Shown here piece by piece: positions 24,756 to 33,766 of a stretch of DNA of 64,000 nt; position 1 is the stretch's first letter; every line of letters begins with the position of its first letter. Location: NCBI GenBank assembly GCA_021151835.1, contig JAGKWO010000008.1:1-64000 (forward strand), written 5' to 3'. This DNA is from Gammaproteobacteria bacterium. Lineage in GTDB: Bacteria; Pseudomonadota; Gammaproteobacteria; Pseudomonadales; Cellvibrionaceae. A program made the translations under genes and the position numbers. The notes under the pieces are model-generated. The model was not told the origin of the DNA. It saw only the letters and a list, made by a program, of their open reading frames with translations, and did no database searches.

Positions 24756-25625
24756 ATGGCTTATCCCTATATCACCGATGTAGTGAATGATCTTTTTGGA
24801 ACGGATATTCATTTACCCATCGCCACCTTCGGTGCGCTGGTTGCCATTGCAATATTTGTGGCCATCCGGTTTACCCGGTTGGAGGTAGAGCGCCGTGCTT
24901 CAATTGGCACATTAAAATTACATGGCCTGGAACCTAAAAACCTGGTGACCGATCTAGCGTTTGTTACAACGTTAAGCGGTATCGCCGGGGCAAAATTATT
25001 TGATGCCATCGAACAGCCGCAGCGCTTAATAAGCGAACCATTTGAGGTTATTTTTTCAACCGGCGGTTTTTCCATTTATGGCGGTTTGATTCTGGGTTGC
25101 CTGGCGGGGATAATTTTTGTAAAACGAAAATCTATCGCGATTTTACCGATGCTGGATGCTGTCGCTCCGGCGTTATCGCTGGGTTATGCAATTGGGCGCC
25201 TGGGTTGCCAGTTCTCTGGCGATGGCGATTGGGGCAAACCGGCGGCAATGGAATTAAAGCCGCGAGGGTTACCCGATTGGCTCTGGGCGCAAACCTATCC
25301 GAATAATGTGGCGCAAGTCGATATTCCCGCACCGGGTGTTTATCCAACACCACTTTACGAAGCGGTCATTGCATTATTATTTTTTGCGGTGCTTTGGTTA
25401 TTGCGCGGGAAATTAAAAATTACCGGGCAATTATTTTGTTGCTATCTGTTGTTGAGCAGTATCGCGCGCTTGCTGGTGGAGTTTATTCGTATTAACCATC
25501 AATACGATCTGCTGGGAATTTATTTGAGCCAGGCGCAGGTTATTTCTGTTGTGCTTATCATGGCGAGCGTTATTGGTTTTATCTACCTGAATAAAGCGAA
25601 TCCGAAATCATCAGCGCCTGTGTAA
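24756..25625 (+). CDS. Lgt-family (prolipoprotein diacylglyceryl transferase-like) membrane protein
   Basis: 289 residues with about seven membrane spans in the Lgt pattern. Family landmarks are present but altered: the HGG motif of true Lgt is YGG here (FSIYGGLILG), and the GR-x-GN signature reads AIGRLGCQFSGDGDWG, with Cys where the conserved Asn sits. The late Arg/Glu region (LLVEFIRINHQY) is kept. Canonical Lgt attaches diacylglycerol to the lipobox Cys of prolipoproteins; replacement of the essential His makes that activity doubtful. It is more likely a specialised paralogue, the housekeeping lgt being elsewhere (inference). Likely operon with the TSUP permease. Confidence 0.75.
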   Translation: MAYPYITDVVNDLFGTDIHLPIATFGALVAIAIFVAIRFTRLEVERRASIGTLKLHGLEPKNLVTDLAFVTTLSGIAGAKLFDAIEQPQRLISEPFEVIFSTGGFSIYGGLILGCLAGIIFVKRKSIAILPMLDAVAPALSLGYAIGRLGCQFSGDGDWGKPAAMELKPRGLPDWLWAQTYPNNVAQVDIPAPGVYPTPLYEAVIALLFFAVLWLLRGKLKITGQLFCCYLLLSSIARLLVEFIRINHQYDLLGIYLSQAQVISVVLIMASVIGFIYLNKANPKSSAPV

Positions 25626-25823
25626 CAATTGATGAATTACTGATTTATCAATTATAAATATGACCTGATAACCGCTTGATGGTTATATAAGTGCACATGG
25701 ATTGCTCCCCGGCGCCTGAAATTCCGCGATTGCCGATGTATTTACTCTTCAAAACCTGACCCTTCCCCGCTGTTTGCTATAGTAGTCACTAACCTAATTG
25801 ACTTCGCCGGATCCATCCCTGCT

Positions 25824-28787
25824 ATGCCTGAAACAATTCCCTTTTTGCTGCGTCGCCCCAAGGCACTGGCGTTAGTGGTATTGGTCGTGAGCCTGTGCTT
25901 ATCGGCACTGGTGATATGGGCATTGGCGCAAAACCAGCGCGCTGCCAAGCGGGCGGATATGCTCAATATCGCTACCAACCATGCGTTTTTGATTCGCGAC
26001 AGCCTGGACCAGGCCCTGACCCTCAATTATTCCATGGCGGCCATGGTGCGCCTCGGCCAGGGGTCGACGCGCCGGTTTGACGACGCCGCCCGCGAACTCC
26101 TGCCCTATTTTTCCAGTGTTTCCCATATCAGCCTCTCGCCCAATGGCATCATCACCCAGGTGTATCCGCTTGAAGGCAATGAAAAATCCATTGGTTTTAA
26201 CCAACTGCAAGATTCGGTACAAAACCTGGAAGCCATCCGCGCGCGCGATTCCGGCAAGTTGACGCTCGCAGGCCCGGTGAATCTGGTGCAGGGCGGGCTG
26301 GGTGCGGTAGCGCGCCTGCCGGTATTCCTGGATGAACCCACCGGGCGCCGGTTTTGGGGATTTACCAATGTGATTATTCGCATCAACAAGTTACTGGAAG
26401 CGGCGAATTTCCAGCAGTTGGATGCCCGCGACATCGCATACAAACTCTGGCGCAACAACCCGGATACCCATGTGCATGAAATTATCGTGGCCAATGCGCC
26501 GGACGCGTTGATTGATCCGGTTGAAAAGACCTTCGATGTTCCCAATGGCAGCTGGACGCTGAGCATTTCCCCGCAAAGCGGATGGATGAGTAACTGGCAC
26601 ATCCTTGGCGAAACAATCCTGGCCTTTTTAGTGAGTGGCCTGCTCGCCTACCAAAGTTATTTAATGGTGAAGTTGCAGCGGCGCCGTTTGAGTTTGCAGG
26701 ATGCAGTCAGTGAACAAACGCGCGAATTGTTAAACGCGCGCAGCAATTTGCAAGCCACCCTCGATGCAATTCCGGATTTACTATTTGATATTGATCTGGA
26801 CGGCGTCATTCATAGTTATCACACCAACCAACCGGAATTGCTGACCGTACCACCCGAGCGTTTTCTCGGTGAAAATTTTCGCCGCTTCCTGCCACCGGAA
26901 GCGATTGAAGCCGTCCAGCAAGCCTTGTCCGATGCGGAGGTCCACGGAGTTTCCATTGGTAAATGCTATTCGGTGGATTTACCGGGCGGCACCATAACCT
27001 TTGAACTTTCGGTATCGCGCAAAGCCGATCAGCACAACGATACATCGCGTTTCCTGGTGCTTGCGCGCAATATCACCGAGCGCCGTTTGGCAGAAGAAGA
27101 ATTGCGTGTAGCCGCCACCGCATTTGAAGCGCGTGAAGGCATGATGATTACCGATCCGGAAGGCAATATTGTGCGCGTGAATAAAGCCTTCAGCGAAATT
27201 ACCGGCTACAACGGCGACGACGTAATTGGAAAAAATCCGCGCTTTCTCGCATCGGGCCGCCACGATAAACATTTTTACCAGGAAATGTGGCGCGCCATTA
27301 TTGCCGAGGGAAGCTGGCGCGGAGAAATCTGGAATCGCCGCAGCGGCGGTGAAATTTTTCCCGAATGGCTAACCATCACTGCGGTTAAAAATGATTTGGG
27401 AAAAACAACGCATTATGTTTCTACACTGACGGATATCAGCGAATTAAAGCAGCACGAAGAACGCATCCACAACCTTGCGTTTTTTGATCCACTGACGCAT
27501 TTACCTAACCGACGATTGTTACAAGATCGCCTCGAACACGCCATTGCCACCAGCCAGCGCCAGCGTCATTTAGGCGCATTGTTATTTATTGATCTGGACG
27601 ATTTCAAAACGCTCAATGATAACCGTGGCCACCACATTGGCGATTTGCTGTTAATTGAAGTTGCGGAGCGATTGCGCAACTCCGTGCGTGAACAGGATAC
27701 CGTCGCTCGCCTTGGCGGCGATGAATTTATCATCGTGCTGGAAGGATTAAATATTTCCCGCAACGAAGCGGCCGCGCACGCACGACAAATTGCCGAAAAA
27801 ATCCTCACTAACCTTAACCAGGTTTATTTACTTGAGCAGCGCGAATATTTTAATACGCCCAGCATTGGCATTTGTTTATTTGGCGATGTGTCAGTACCGA
27901 CCGATGAATTATTAAAACAAGCGGACCAGGCGATGTACCACGCCAAGGCAGCGGGCCGCAATACGCTACGCTTTTTTGATCCGGAAATGCAGTCCATGGC
28001 GGCGCAACGTTTTGCATTGCAACACGAGTTGCGCGAAGCGTTACAACAGCAACAATTCAAATTGTTTTATCAACCGCAAACCAATACCGCAGGGCATGTG
28101 ATCGGTGCAGAAGCATTAATTCGCTGGCTTCATCCGCAGCGCGGTATGGTGTCGCCTCTGGAATTTATCCCGCTCGCCGAGGACTCCGGTTTAATTGTTC
28201 CGCTGGGCAACTGGATTCTGGAAACAGCGTGCCAGCAATTGGTGCAATGGAGCAAGGAATCAACAGCCGCCCATTTGAGCATCGCCATTAATGTGAGTGC
28301 ACGGCAATTCCAGCAACACAATTTTGTTGAGCAACTACAGCAAATCCTCACGCGCACGGGAGCTGATCCGCATCAGCTTAAACTGGAATTAACCGAATCC
28401 ATGCTGGTGGATAATCCGGAAGATATCACCACCAAAATGGATGCGTTAAAAACCCACGGCATTAAATTTTCACTCGATGATTTCGGTACCGGTTATTCAT
28501 CGCTCTCCTATTTAAAACGCTTGCCTATCAACGAATTAAAAATTGATAAATCCTTCGTCAACGATATCCTCACTGATCCTAACGACGCTGCGATTGCGCG
28601 CATGATCATTCGCCTGGCCCAAAGCATGGAATTAAAAGTTATCGCGGAAGGTGTGGAAACCAAAGAGCAACGCGACTGGCTTGAACAGGAAGGCTGCTTC
28701 AAATACCAGGGCTATTATTTCGGCCGGCCGATGCCGGTGGAGAAGTTTGATGAGTACATAGCAGTAACAAACAAAGAATTAATCTAG
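25824..28787 (+). CDS. CHASE-PAS-PAS-GGDEF-EAL cyclic-di-GMP turnover protein
   Basis: 987 residues. Two membrane spans (about 14-35 and 262-285) flank a periplasmic sensor of CHASE type. A coiled coil leads to a first PAS-like region (about 310-425) and a clearer second PAS (about 430-545; AREGMMITDPEGNIVRVNKA, FSEITGYNGDDVIGKNPRFL). The GGDEF domain (about 555-720) has intact LGGDEF. The EAL domain (about 735-980) has intact EALIRW, the Glu of LTESML, DDFGTGYSS and IAEGVET. Both catalytic centres are therefore preserved, so the protein could make and degrade c-di-GMP, controlling attachment, motility or secretion. The periplasmic ligand is unknown. Monocistronic; the hairpin at 28956 follows. 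Confidence 0.93.
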   Translation: MPETIPFLLRRPKALALVVLVVSLCLSALVIWALAQNQRAAKRADMLNIATNHAFLIRDSLDQALTLNYSMAAMVRLGQGSTRRFDDAARELLPYFSSVSHISLSPNGIITQVYPLEGNEKSIGFNQLQDSVQNLEAIRARDSGKLTLAGPVNLVQGGLGAVARLPVFLDEPTGRRFWGFTNVIIRINKLLEAANFQQLDARDIAYKLWRNNPDTHVHEIIVANAPDALIDPVEKTFDVPNGSWTLSISPQSGWMSNWHILGETILAFLVSGLLAYQSYLMVKLQRRRLSLQDAVSEQTRELLNARSNLQATLDAIPDLLFDIDLDGVIHSYHTNQPELLTVPPERFLGENFRRFLPPEAIEAVQQALSDAEVHGVSIGKCYSVDLPGGTITFELSVSRKADQHNDTSRFLVLARNITERRLAEEELRVAATAFEAREGMMITDPEGNIVRVNKAFSEITGYNGDDVIGKNPRFLASGRHDKHFYQEMWRAIIAEGSWRGEIWNRRSGGEIFPEWLTITAVKNDLGKTTHYVSTLTDISELKQHEERIHNLAFFDPLTHLPNRRLLQDRLEHAIATSQRQRHLGALLFIDLDDFKTLNDNRGHHIGDLLLIEVAERLRNSVREQDTVARLGGDEFIIVLEGLNISRNEAAAHARQIAEKILTNLNQVYLLEQREYFNTPSIGICLFGDVSVPTDELLKQADQAMYHAKAAGRNTLRFFDPEMQSMAAQRFALQHELREALQQQQFKLFYQPQTNTAGHVIGAEALIRWLHPQRGMVSPLEFIPLAEDSGLIVPLGNWILETACQQLVQWSKESTAAHLSIAINVSARQFQQHNFVEQLQQILTRTGADPHQLKLELTESMLVDNPEDITTKMDALKTHGIKFSLDDFGTGYSSLSYLKRLPINELKIDKSFVNDILTDPNDAAIARMIIRLAQSMELKVIAEGVETKEQRDWLEQEGCFKYQGYYFGRPMPVEKFDEYIAVTNKELI

Positions 28788-28955
28788 CTGCATCCAGTTT
28801 TTATATTTCGGGCAATAAAGCCATTAATGCAATAAACGTCTACACTATTCTATCCCTTGTTGGAACACGTGATTATAAAGTTAAAAATCGTCCGTTATCT
28901 TTTGCTGGTATCGCTTGCGGGCTTGTTAAACTCCGAAAGTAAATTTTTTCAAATT

Positions 28956-28979
28956 AAAGGAGGTTTTTGCCTCCTTTTT
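28956..28979 (+). terminator. Intrinsic terminator between the c-di-GMP gene and the CDF gene
   Basis: AAAGGAGG (28956-28963), loop TTTTTG, CCTCCTTT (28970-28977) and further T. It lies 169 bp after one gene and about 42 bp before the start of the next, so it could also act as a conditional terminator in the leader of the metal exporter gene. Confidence 0.7.
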
Positions 28980-29020
28980 CAATTATGGTAGGCGTAAATT
29001 TAAATATCACGGTTAACGCT

Positions 29021-29968
29021 ATGACTAAGCCGCATTTAAAAACCTGCCATTACCCAATCCATACCCAAACCAACCCGCTCGCCGAAAAAAATACGCTGCG
29101 TGCCGTCATTCTTACTGCGGTGATGATGGTGCTGGAAATTGCGGGTGGCTGGTATTACAACTCCATGGCGCTGCTGGCCGATGGCTGGCATATGAGTTCC
29201 CATGTAGTTGCGTTGGGGCTGGCATTGGGTGCTTATATTCTGGCGCGACGTTATGCGCAGGACGGGCGCTTCAGTTTTGGTACCTGGAAAATGGAAGTGC
29301 TGGGTGGTTACACCAGCGCGATTTTGTTGGTGCTGGTTGCAGTGACCATGCTGTATCACTCGATCGAACGCTTGATTGATCCGAGAGAAATTATTTACAA
29401 CCAGGCAATTGCGTTGGCATCTGTGGGTCTGCTGGTAAACCTGGTTTGTGCCTGGTGGTTGAAAGATGGGCACCATCACGGCCATGACCATCATCATGGC
29501 CATAGTCATGAACACGGGCATGATCACGCTGAGCATCACCATCACGATGATTTAAATTTGCGTGCGGCCTACATCCATGTTCTTGCCGATGCGCTGACAT
29601 CGGTGCTCGCGATTGTTGCACTGCTGGGCGGAAAATTTTTTGGTGCGAATTGGCTGGACCCACTGATGGGAATTGCGGGTTCCATTCTGGTAGCGATATG
29701 GGCAGCGGGTTTATTGCGCGATACCGGGCGCGCGCTGCTTGATGCGGAAATGGATGCTCCGGTGGTAGATGAAATTCGTGAAGTTATCGCGCAATTGCCG
29801 GTAACGGTGGAATTAAAGGACTTGCATGTGTGGCGGGTTGGCGCTGGCCAATACGCCTGTGCGCTATCGGTTTACACACGCGCTGATGTCGATGCCGGGT
29901 TTCTAAAAAAACAACTGGCTATCCATGAAGAGCTGGTTCATATCACCGTAGAAATTATCAAAGACTAA
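29021..29968 (+). CDS. Cation diffusion facilitator metal exporter (DmeF-like)
   Basis: About 315 residues from the ATG at 29021; upstream in-frame starts fall in or next to the terminator hairpin and are rejected. Six membrane spans of CDF type, with the metal-site motif ALLADGWHMSSHV in span 2 and HVLADALTSVLAI in span 5. Between spans 4 and 5 lies a very His-rich loop (HHHGHDHHHGHSHEHGHDHA) typical of zinc/cobalt/nickel exporters. The C-terminal cytoplasmic domain (LKDLHVWRVGAGQYACAL) is complete. The His at the start of span 2 (GWHMSSH) recalls the DmeF group that exports Co and Ni. It overlaps the stop of the convergent YkgJ-type gene by 4 bp. Confidence 0.88.
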   Translation: MTKPHLKTCHYPIHTQTNPLAEKNTLRAVILTAVMMVLEIAGGWYYNSMALLADGWHMSSHVVALGLALGAYILARRYAQDGRFSFGTWKMEVLGGYTSAILLVLVAVTMLYHSIERLIDPREIIYNQAIALASVGLLVNLVCAWWLKDGHHHGHDHHHGHSHEHGHDHAEHHHHDDLNLRAAYIHVLADALTSVLAIVALLGGKFFGANWLDPLMGIAGSILVAIWAAGLLRDTGRALLDAEMDAPVVDEIREVIAQLPVTVELKDLHVWRVGAGQYACALSVYTRADVDAGFLKKQLAIHEELVHITVEIIKD

Positions 29969-30651
29969 TCTTGTGAAATAATTTCCACAGCCTGCTGGAA
30001 TGTTTTCTTGCCGCGTTGATAGCGCTTGGATGCGTGTTCATCGGCAAACACTTCCAGCAGTGCGGTATTGAAATCGTAAATACGATTATCGCGGCCGGTT
30101 TGTTCTGCTGCCGCTTCAAAACCCTGGGTATGGGCATCGGCAAGAATGGCAACCTCTTCAATCATACCGGTAGCAATTTCCATATTGCCAGGGTCATTAA
30201 ACGAATGTTCACAGGCCTGCGCATCCGTTGAATGGAAGTTGCGGCAACGGAACGGGCGCACGGGATAAATACTGCATTGGTTATTTTCCAATAACGCGCA
30301 TTGCAAATTGGTCGTGAGATGTTGCTCGGGTGTGAGTGTGCGGATAATGGTTGCATTGGCAGTGGCTGTATCCAAAACCGATGCGATTTTTTCGGTGCTG
30401 AAATGTTTGCCCATGTAATCCTTGATTAACAGGATTTCATGGGCGCGCGCTTCCACTTTGTAATAACAGCAAAATGCACAACCCGCCTTGCAGGCGGGTT
30501 TGGTTGTTGATTCATCAAAAGCTTTTGCAATCAGGTTGTCGTAACGCTCGTAAGATTTTTTGAGCGCGGCGTTTGCATCTTTAGCGCTTTTTAATTGCGC
30601 CGCCGAGCGTTGGTATTCTTGTTGGGCGGTGGCCTGGAAAATATCGGACAT
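29965..30651 (-). CDS. YkgJ-family cysteine cluster protein
   Basis: 228 residues with the YkgJ/UPF0153 pattern of metal-binding cysteines: ACKAGCAFCCYYKVEA near residues 58-74 and later LQCALLENNQCSIYPVRPFRCRNF. Members are thought to bind zinc or an iron-sulfur centre; the function is not established. No signal peptide. It follows, 63 bp downstream on the same strand, the three-gene operon starting at 33766 and could be its last member, though the ribosome binding site is unremarkable. Confidence 0.8.
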   Translation of the reverse strand: MSDIFQATAQQEYQRSAAQLKSAKDANAALKKSYERYDNLIAKAFDESTTKPACKAGCAFCCYYKVEARAHEILLIKDYMGKHFSTEKIASVLDTATANATIIRTLTPEQHLTTNLQCALLENNQCSIYPVRPFRCRNFHSTDAQACEHSFNDPGNMEIATGMIEEVAILADAHTQGFEAAAEQTGRDNRIYDFNTALLEVFADEHASKRYQRGKKTFQQAVEIISQD

Positions 30652-30714
30652 GGTTTGCTTGTTCGGCTAACAGTTGCTTGGTTGGGCGCAATTATAACCG
30701 GACTAATCCGGTTT

Positions 30715-31572
30715 TTAACGAATCTCCACGGTTATCGATTGTTTTTCTACATAGAAAGTTTTGGTATTCAGTGCGGCGAAAGTCACTGCGGTTTTGCCGG
30801 CTTTTACCGCTTTAAAATGAAAGGTAGCGCCATCCTGTTCGATATATTGCAGTTCTTCGCCAAGTAACAATTGTGGTTGGTTATAAATCCATTCTGAATG
30901 CCAGTTTTTTGCCAGACCTTCCACTTTTATTTTTACGGTATCGCCGGTATTGAGCTGGCATTGATCGGCGTTCACTTTAAATGCCGGTTTTGCTTCAACA
31001 GCCGGTTGGCTATTGTTTTTCACCAGTTGATAGATCGCTTTTGCCAGCGCATCGATATCACCTGCGTCCCATTGCTTGATATCAATAAAAAGATTGCCGT
31101 AGAGAAACGACGCGAAGGTAATGTCAGTTCCTGTTTTGGGAATGAAATAAATATCCTCAACGCCTGGCAGCAGTTTTGAATTAATATCGATACGGTCGGT
31201 TAAGGATTTTTTGGCGATCACATAATCAAGGCGCTCTTGCCAGGTGCCCGCTAATGCGATGACATCAACAATTGCTGCGCCTTTGGCTGAGTGCACATTT
31301 AACGATAACTGGCCTTCACCCCACGCCCCCAACCCCGGTTCCGCCGGTGAGCTGGTCCACACGTTACCTTGCGCATCTTTTAAATTCTGCAATGCTTTGT
31401 GCCAATCGAGTGAAACTATTTTTTCTTGTGGTTGGGCTGCAACCAATGCCGGGTAGTTAATCGATTTTTTAAATGCTTCGCGCGTTCCTTGATTGAATGT
31501 CGTTTCAAAACCCATGGCTAGTGTTCCCCCTAAAATACCCAACAAAAAAATCGCTGTTCGTACATGATGCAT
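30715..31572 (-). CDS. Exported protein with C-terminal chagasin-like beta domain
   Basis: 285 residues. The N-terminus (MHHVRTAIFLLGILGGTLAMG) is a signal peptide or anchor. Residues 60-190 are an unassigned mixed domain. The C-terminal 85 residues form a beta-sandwich: LNTGDTVKIKVEGL, WHSEWIYNQPQLLLGEELQY and FHFKAVKAGKTAVTFAALN. The G-D-T start, the W in the second strand and the F-x-F-K-A-x-x-A-G-K-T edge resemble the chagasin (I42) cysteine-protease inhibitor family; the match is by eye and uncertain. The gene starts 1 bp after the stop of the transglutaminase-like gene, so they are coupled. Inhibition of the neighbouring Cys-His-Asp protein is an attractive but untested role; other Ig-like adhesion functions remain possible. 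Confidence 0.55.
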   Translation of the reverse strand: MHHVRTAIFLLGILGGTLAMGFETTFNQGTREAFKKSINYPALVAAQPQEKIVSLDWHKALQNLKDAQGNVWTSSPAEPGLGAWGEGQLSLNVHSAKGAAIVDVIALAGTWQERLDYVIAKKSLTDRIDINSKLLPGVEDIYFIPKTGTDITFASFLYGNLFIDIKQWDAGDIDALAKAIYQLVKNNSQPAVEAKPAFKVNADQCQLNTGDTVKIKVEGLAKNWHSEWIYNQPQLLLGEELQYIEQDGATFHFKAVKAGKTAVTFAALNTKTFYVEKQSITVEIR

Positions 31573-31573
31573 A

Positions 31574-32683
31574 TCACTGCACTCCTACGACTGCTGCTCC
31601 AAGACGTGCGATACCCACCATACCTGCTGCAGTTCCGCTTGGCCCCGCGCCGGGCGGGGTTACTGTATCGATAGTGGCAGAAACATAACCGGCACGGTCC
31701 ACATTACCTTTTACCGGGCCGGCACAGGCGTCGTAAATTTTCGCGCTGAATTCGCAAAACATATGGTTTCCAAAACCACTGCGATCAGGATCGCGCGGAT
31801 CCACCACCAGATATTTACTGGTGGGTAAACGGCCAGGAAATGGATTATTGCAGCGGCCCCAGCCTACCAGGTTGACCGTACGGATATAACCAAACGGCTC
31901 CAGGAATAAACCATCCACACCAATTCCGAGGGCAGCGGATAAGGCGATGACCGCATAGGTCTGGTCATAGCAATTGACAAAGCCTAACGAATTATCAATG
32001 TACCGTTTTAAATGAAATATGCCGCTCGCACCCCCGTAGGCCGGGGCTCCGCGCGACACATCGTATTTATGATTAGGCAAAGCAAAACAACACTGCGTAA
32101 CTTTTTCCACGGCGGCAGGCATTTTTTGTTCGCCATTGACGCTGCTGCTTTTGAATAAAAAGCGCAAGGCTTCGATCCATACACCGGTGCGCGCAAAACA
32201 GGGTTGCAGTGCAGGGTCAGCAAAGATAAAAAAGATTTCCGCATGGGTCTTGCCGGCGGACACGCTGCGATCGGTTGCGTCTATCCCCCAAAAGATATCG
32301 CCTTTGGCCCAGGTTAAATTGGTGGGTGGTTCTTTAAGGGTGACTTCGACCGTATGTTCACCTGAGGAGAGCGGAATGCTCCCCTCAAATTCAAAGCGCT
32401 GGAAAATACCGGTTAATTTCCCGTTGCCGCTGTAACCCTTGCTGGTTACTTTAATTTTGACTTTTGCTTTTTGCGTGCCGCGGTTGTTGAACTTAAATAC
32501 CACCGCTTTGGATGATTCATTGGCTTTGCTTTTTGTCGCGGGCCAATGCGGTGGTTTAATTTCCGCTTGCGCGAGGCAGGCTTTAAATGATTTCAGGAAT
32601 TCCAGCTCGATTACTTCAGCCTTAATGGATTTTTCCGGATCCTCTTTACCGGGCGCCTGGATACCCTCACCGACTTGCGTCAT
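31574..32683 (-). CDS. Protein with beta-sandwich and transglutaminase/papain-like domains
   Basis: 369 residues without a signal peptide, ATG with GAGG 6 nt upstream. Residues 20-150 look like an Ig-like beta-sandwich (AVVFKFNNRGTQKAKVKIKV). Residues about 220-340 show a transglutaminase-fold order of Cys, His and Asp: NCYDQTYAVIALSAALGI, then GNHMFCEFSAKIYDAC, where His and Asp are 12 residues apart as in transglutaminase cores. The C-terminal 40 residues are Gly/Ala-rich and hydrophobic. It is the middle gene of a three-gene operon, preceded by the ketoacyl-synthase-like gene (12 bp) and coupled to the exported chagasin-like gene. A secreted enzyme or toxin lacking a classical signal is one reading; the substrate is unknown. 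Confidence 0.6.
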   Translation of the reverse strand: MTQVGEGIQAPGKEDPEKSIKAEVIELEFLKSFKACLAQAEIKPPHWPATKSKANESSKAVVFKFNNRGTQKAKVKIKVTSKGYSGNGKLTGIFQRFEFEGSIPLSSGEHTVEVTLKEPPTNLTWAKGDIFWGIDATDRSVSAGKTHAEIFFIFADPALQPCFARTGVWIEALRFLFKSSSVNGEQKMPAAVEKVTQCCFALPNHKYDVSRGAPAYGGASGIFHLKRYIDNSLGFVNCYDQTYAVIALSAALGIGVDGLFLEPFGYIRTVNLVGWGRCNNPFPGRLPTSKYLVVDPRDPDRSGFGNHMFCEFSAKIYDACAGPVKGNVDRAGYVSATIDTVTPPGAGPSGTAAGMVGIARLGAAVVGVQ

Positions 32684-32695
32684 TGCTTTCCCTCT

Positions 32696-33766
32696 TTATT
32701 CAACAGCAATTTTCTCAACAATTATCGCACCACGCTGTGGACCATCGGAGGAACTGTATACCAAATATGCATGATCCCCTGCCGTTGCCAATAATTGTTG
32801 TGCCGCCAGGGCTATTAACACCGGCGCCGTGGCTGCGCCAATATCGCCATAAGCATCGGCGGGGTGTTTGATATCGACTGATTCGGAAAAATGCTGGCGA
32901 TTGCGCAGGTAGGCTACGCCATATTCTTTCGCCCAATGATGTTCGCCATTCATACTGCTGTAAATACGCGGGATCGGTTGTGCCGGAGCGCTGGCCAGCG
33001 CCTTTTTGAACGCCTGGTCCAAACCATCACCGCGATAAGGTTCCTGGCTGTACAAATGCCCCGGTTCTTCTGCGATGCCGGGTGCATGTAACACAATCCG
33101 GTGCCCGTTCACTACCAGCGCTTTGTCCGGGTTGCGGGTCAGCAACAGAAAACCGGATGCCTCTGCCGGAACAAATCCATTGCTGCTTTCCGGGGTAACC
33201 AGGCGATCCTCCTGGTCCAGTGCGGTCAGGCGCAAATCATCCAGGTAAGAATCACTGCCACCCACCAGGATAAATTCGCAGGGCTGGTCATAGAGATAAT
33301 CAAATGCAAAGGCCAGCGCCTCCATGCCGGCGGCCCGCCCTGAATAAATACGGCGACCCAGGGCTGGATTAATCCAGTCGGGAAAACTGTCGGCAAGGTG
33401 GTTGCTGAGCCCGGGTTCCTGTTGACGGGTCGTTGTTGACTCGGGCATAGCCAAAATAAGCGGGATGGGGGCAGCGGGTGGCGCGCTTGTAAAGACCTGA
33501 CTGGCGGCCAGTGTGGTGATAAAAGCCAGTTTGCGCGCATGGCTGCCGCTCCAGTCAGTTGCATCAAAATCCTGCCCTTCAAACAGTGCAGGCGGAAGCG
33601 CGGCGACTTTAATCGGCTGGAAATGCCGGTTGTAATAATCGGATAGCGTATAAGCACTGATATTTGCTTTTACTGCGGCGGCAGTCATCGCCGTATTTAT
33701 GCCCAACGGGCTTACCATGCCGCTGGCAGCGAGAAAAAAAAAGGTGTTTGCTGGATATTGATTCAT
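32696..33766 (-). CDS. Ketoacyl-synthase-like (thiolase fold) protein without recognisable catalytic residues
   Basis: 356 residues, thiolase-fold organisation: FFFLAASGMVSPLGINTAMTA at the start, IYSGRAAGMEALAFAFDYL where the nucleophile elbow should be, FILVGGSDSYLDD, VPAEASGFLLL, SSMNGEHHWAKEYG, and YGDIGAATAPVLIA near the end. In active beta-ketoacyl synthases the elbow carries Cys and the last motif His; here no Cys is seen in the elbow and Asp occupies the other place, so condensing activity is unlikely. Degenerate KAS-like proteins of this type are found among type VI secretion accessory genes. No VgrG, Hcp or PAAR gene is present in this window, so a link to that system is only suggestive. 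First gene of a tight operon. Confidence 0.7.
   Translation of the reverse strand: MNQYPANTFFFLAASGMVSPLGINTAMTAAAVKANISAYTLSDYYNRHFQPIKVAALPPALFEGQDFDATDWSGSHARKLAFITTLAASQVFTSAPPAAPIPLILAMPESTTTRQQEPGLSNHLADSFPDWINPALGRRIYSGRAAGMEALAFAFDYLYDQPCEFILVGGSDSYLDDLRLTALDQEDRLVTPESSNGFVPAEASGFLLLTRNPDKALVVNGHRIVLHAPGIAEEPGHLYSQEPYRGDGLDQAFKKALASAPAQPIPRIYSSMNGEHHWAKEYGVAYLRNRQHFSESVDIKHPADAYGDIGAATAPVLIALAAQQLLATAGDHAYLVYSSSDGPQRGAIIVEKIAVE

Noticed and set aside
28967..29020. An upstream TTG start for the CDF exporter
   Set aside because: It lies within the terminator hairpin at 28956-28979 and has no ribosome binding site; the ATG at 29021 gives the normal CDF N-terminus.
28900..29020. A metal riboswitch in the leader of the CDF gene
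   Set aside because: Only a simple terminator hairpin is visible; I could not find the multi-helix junction expected of a NiCo/czcD-type riboswitch.
30715..33766. A type VI secretion locus
   Set aside because: Only the ketoacyl-synthase-like gene hints at it; no VgrG, Hcp, PAAR, Tss or DUF2169 gene is present, so the system itself cannot be claimed.
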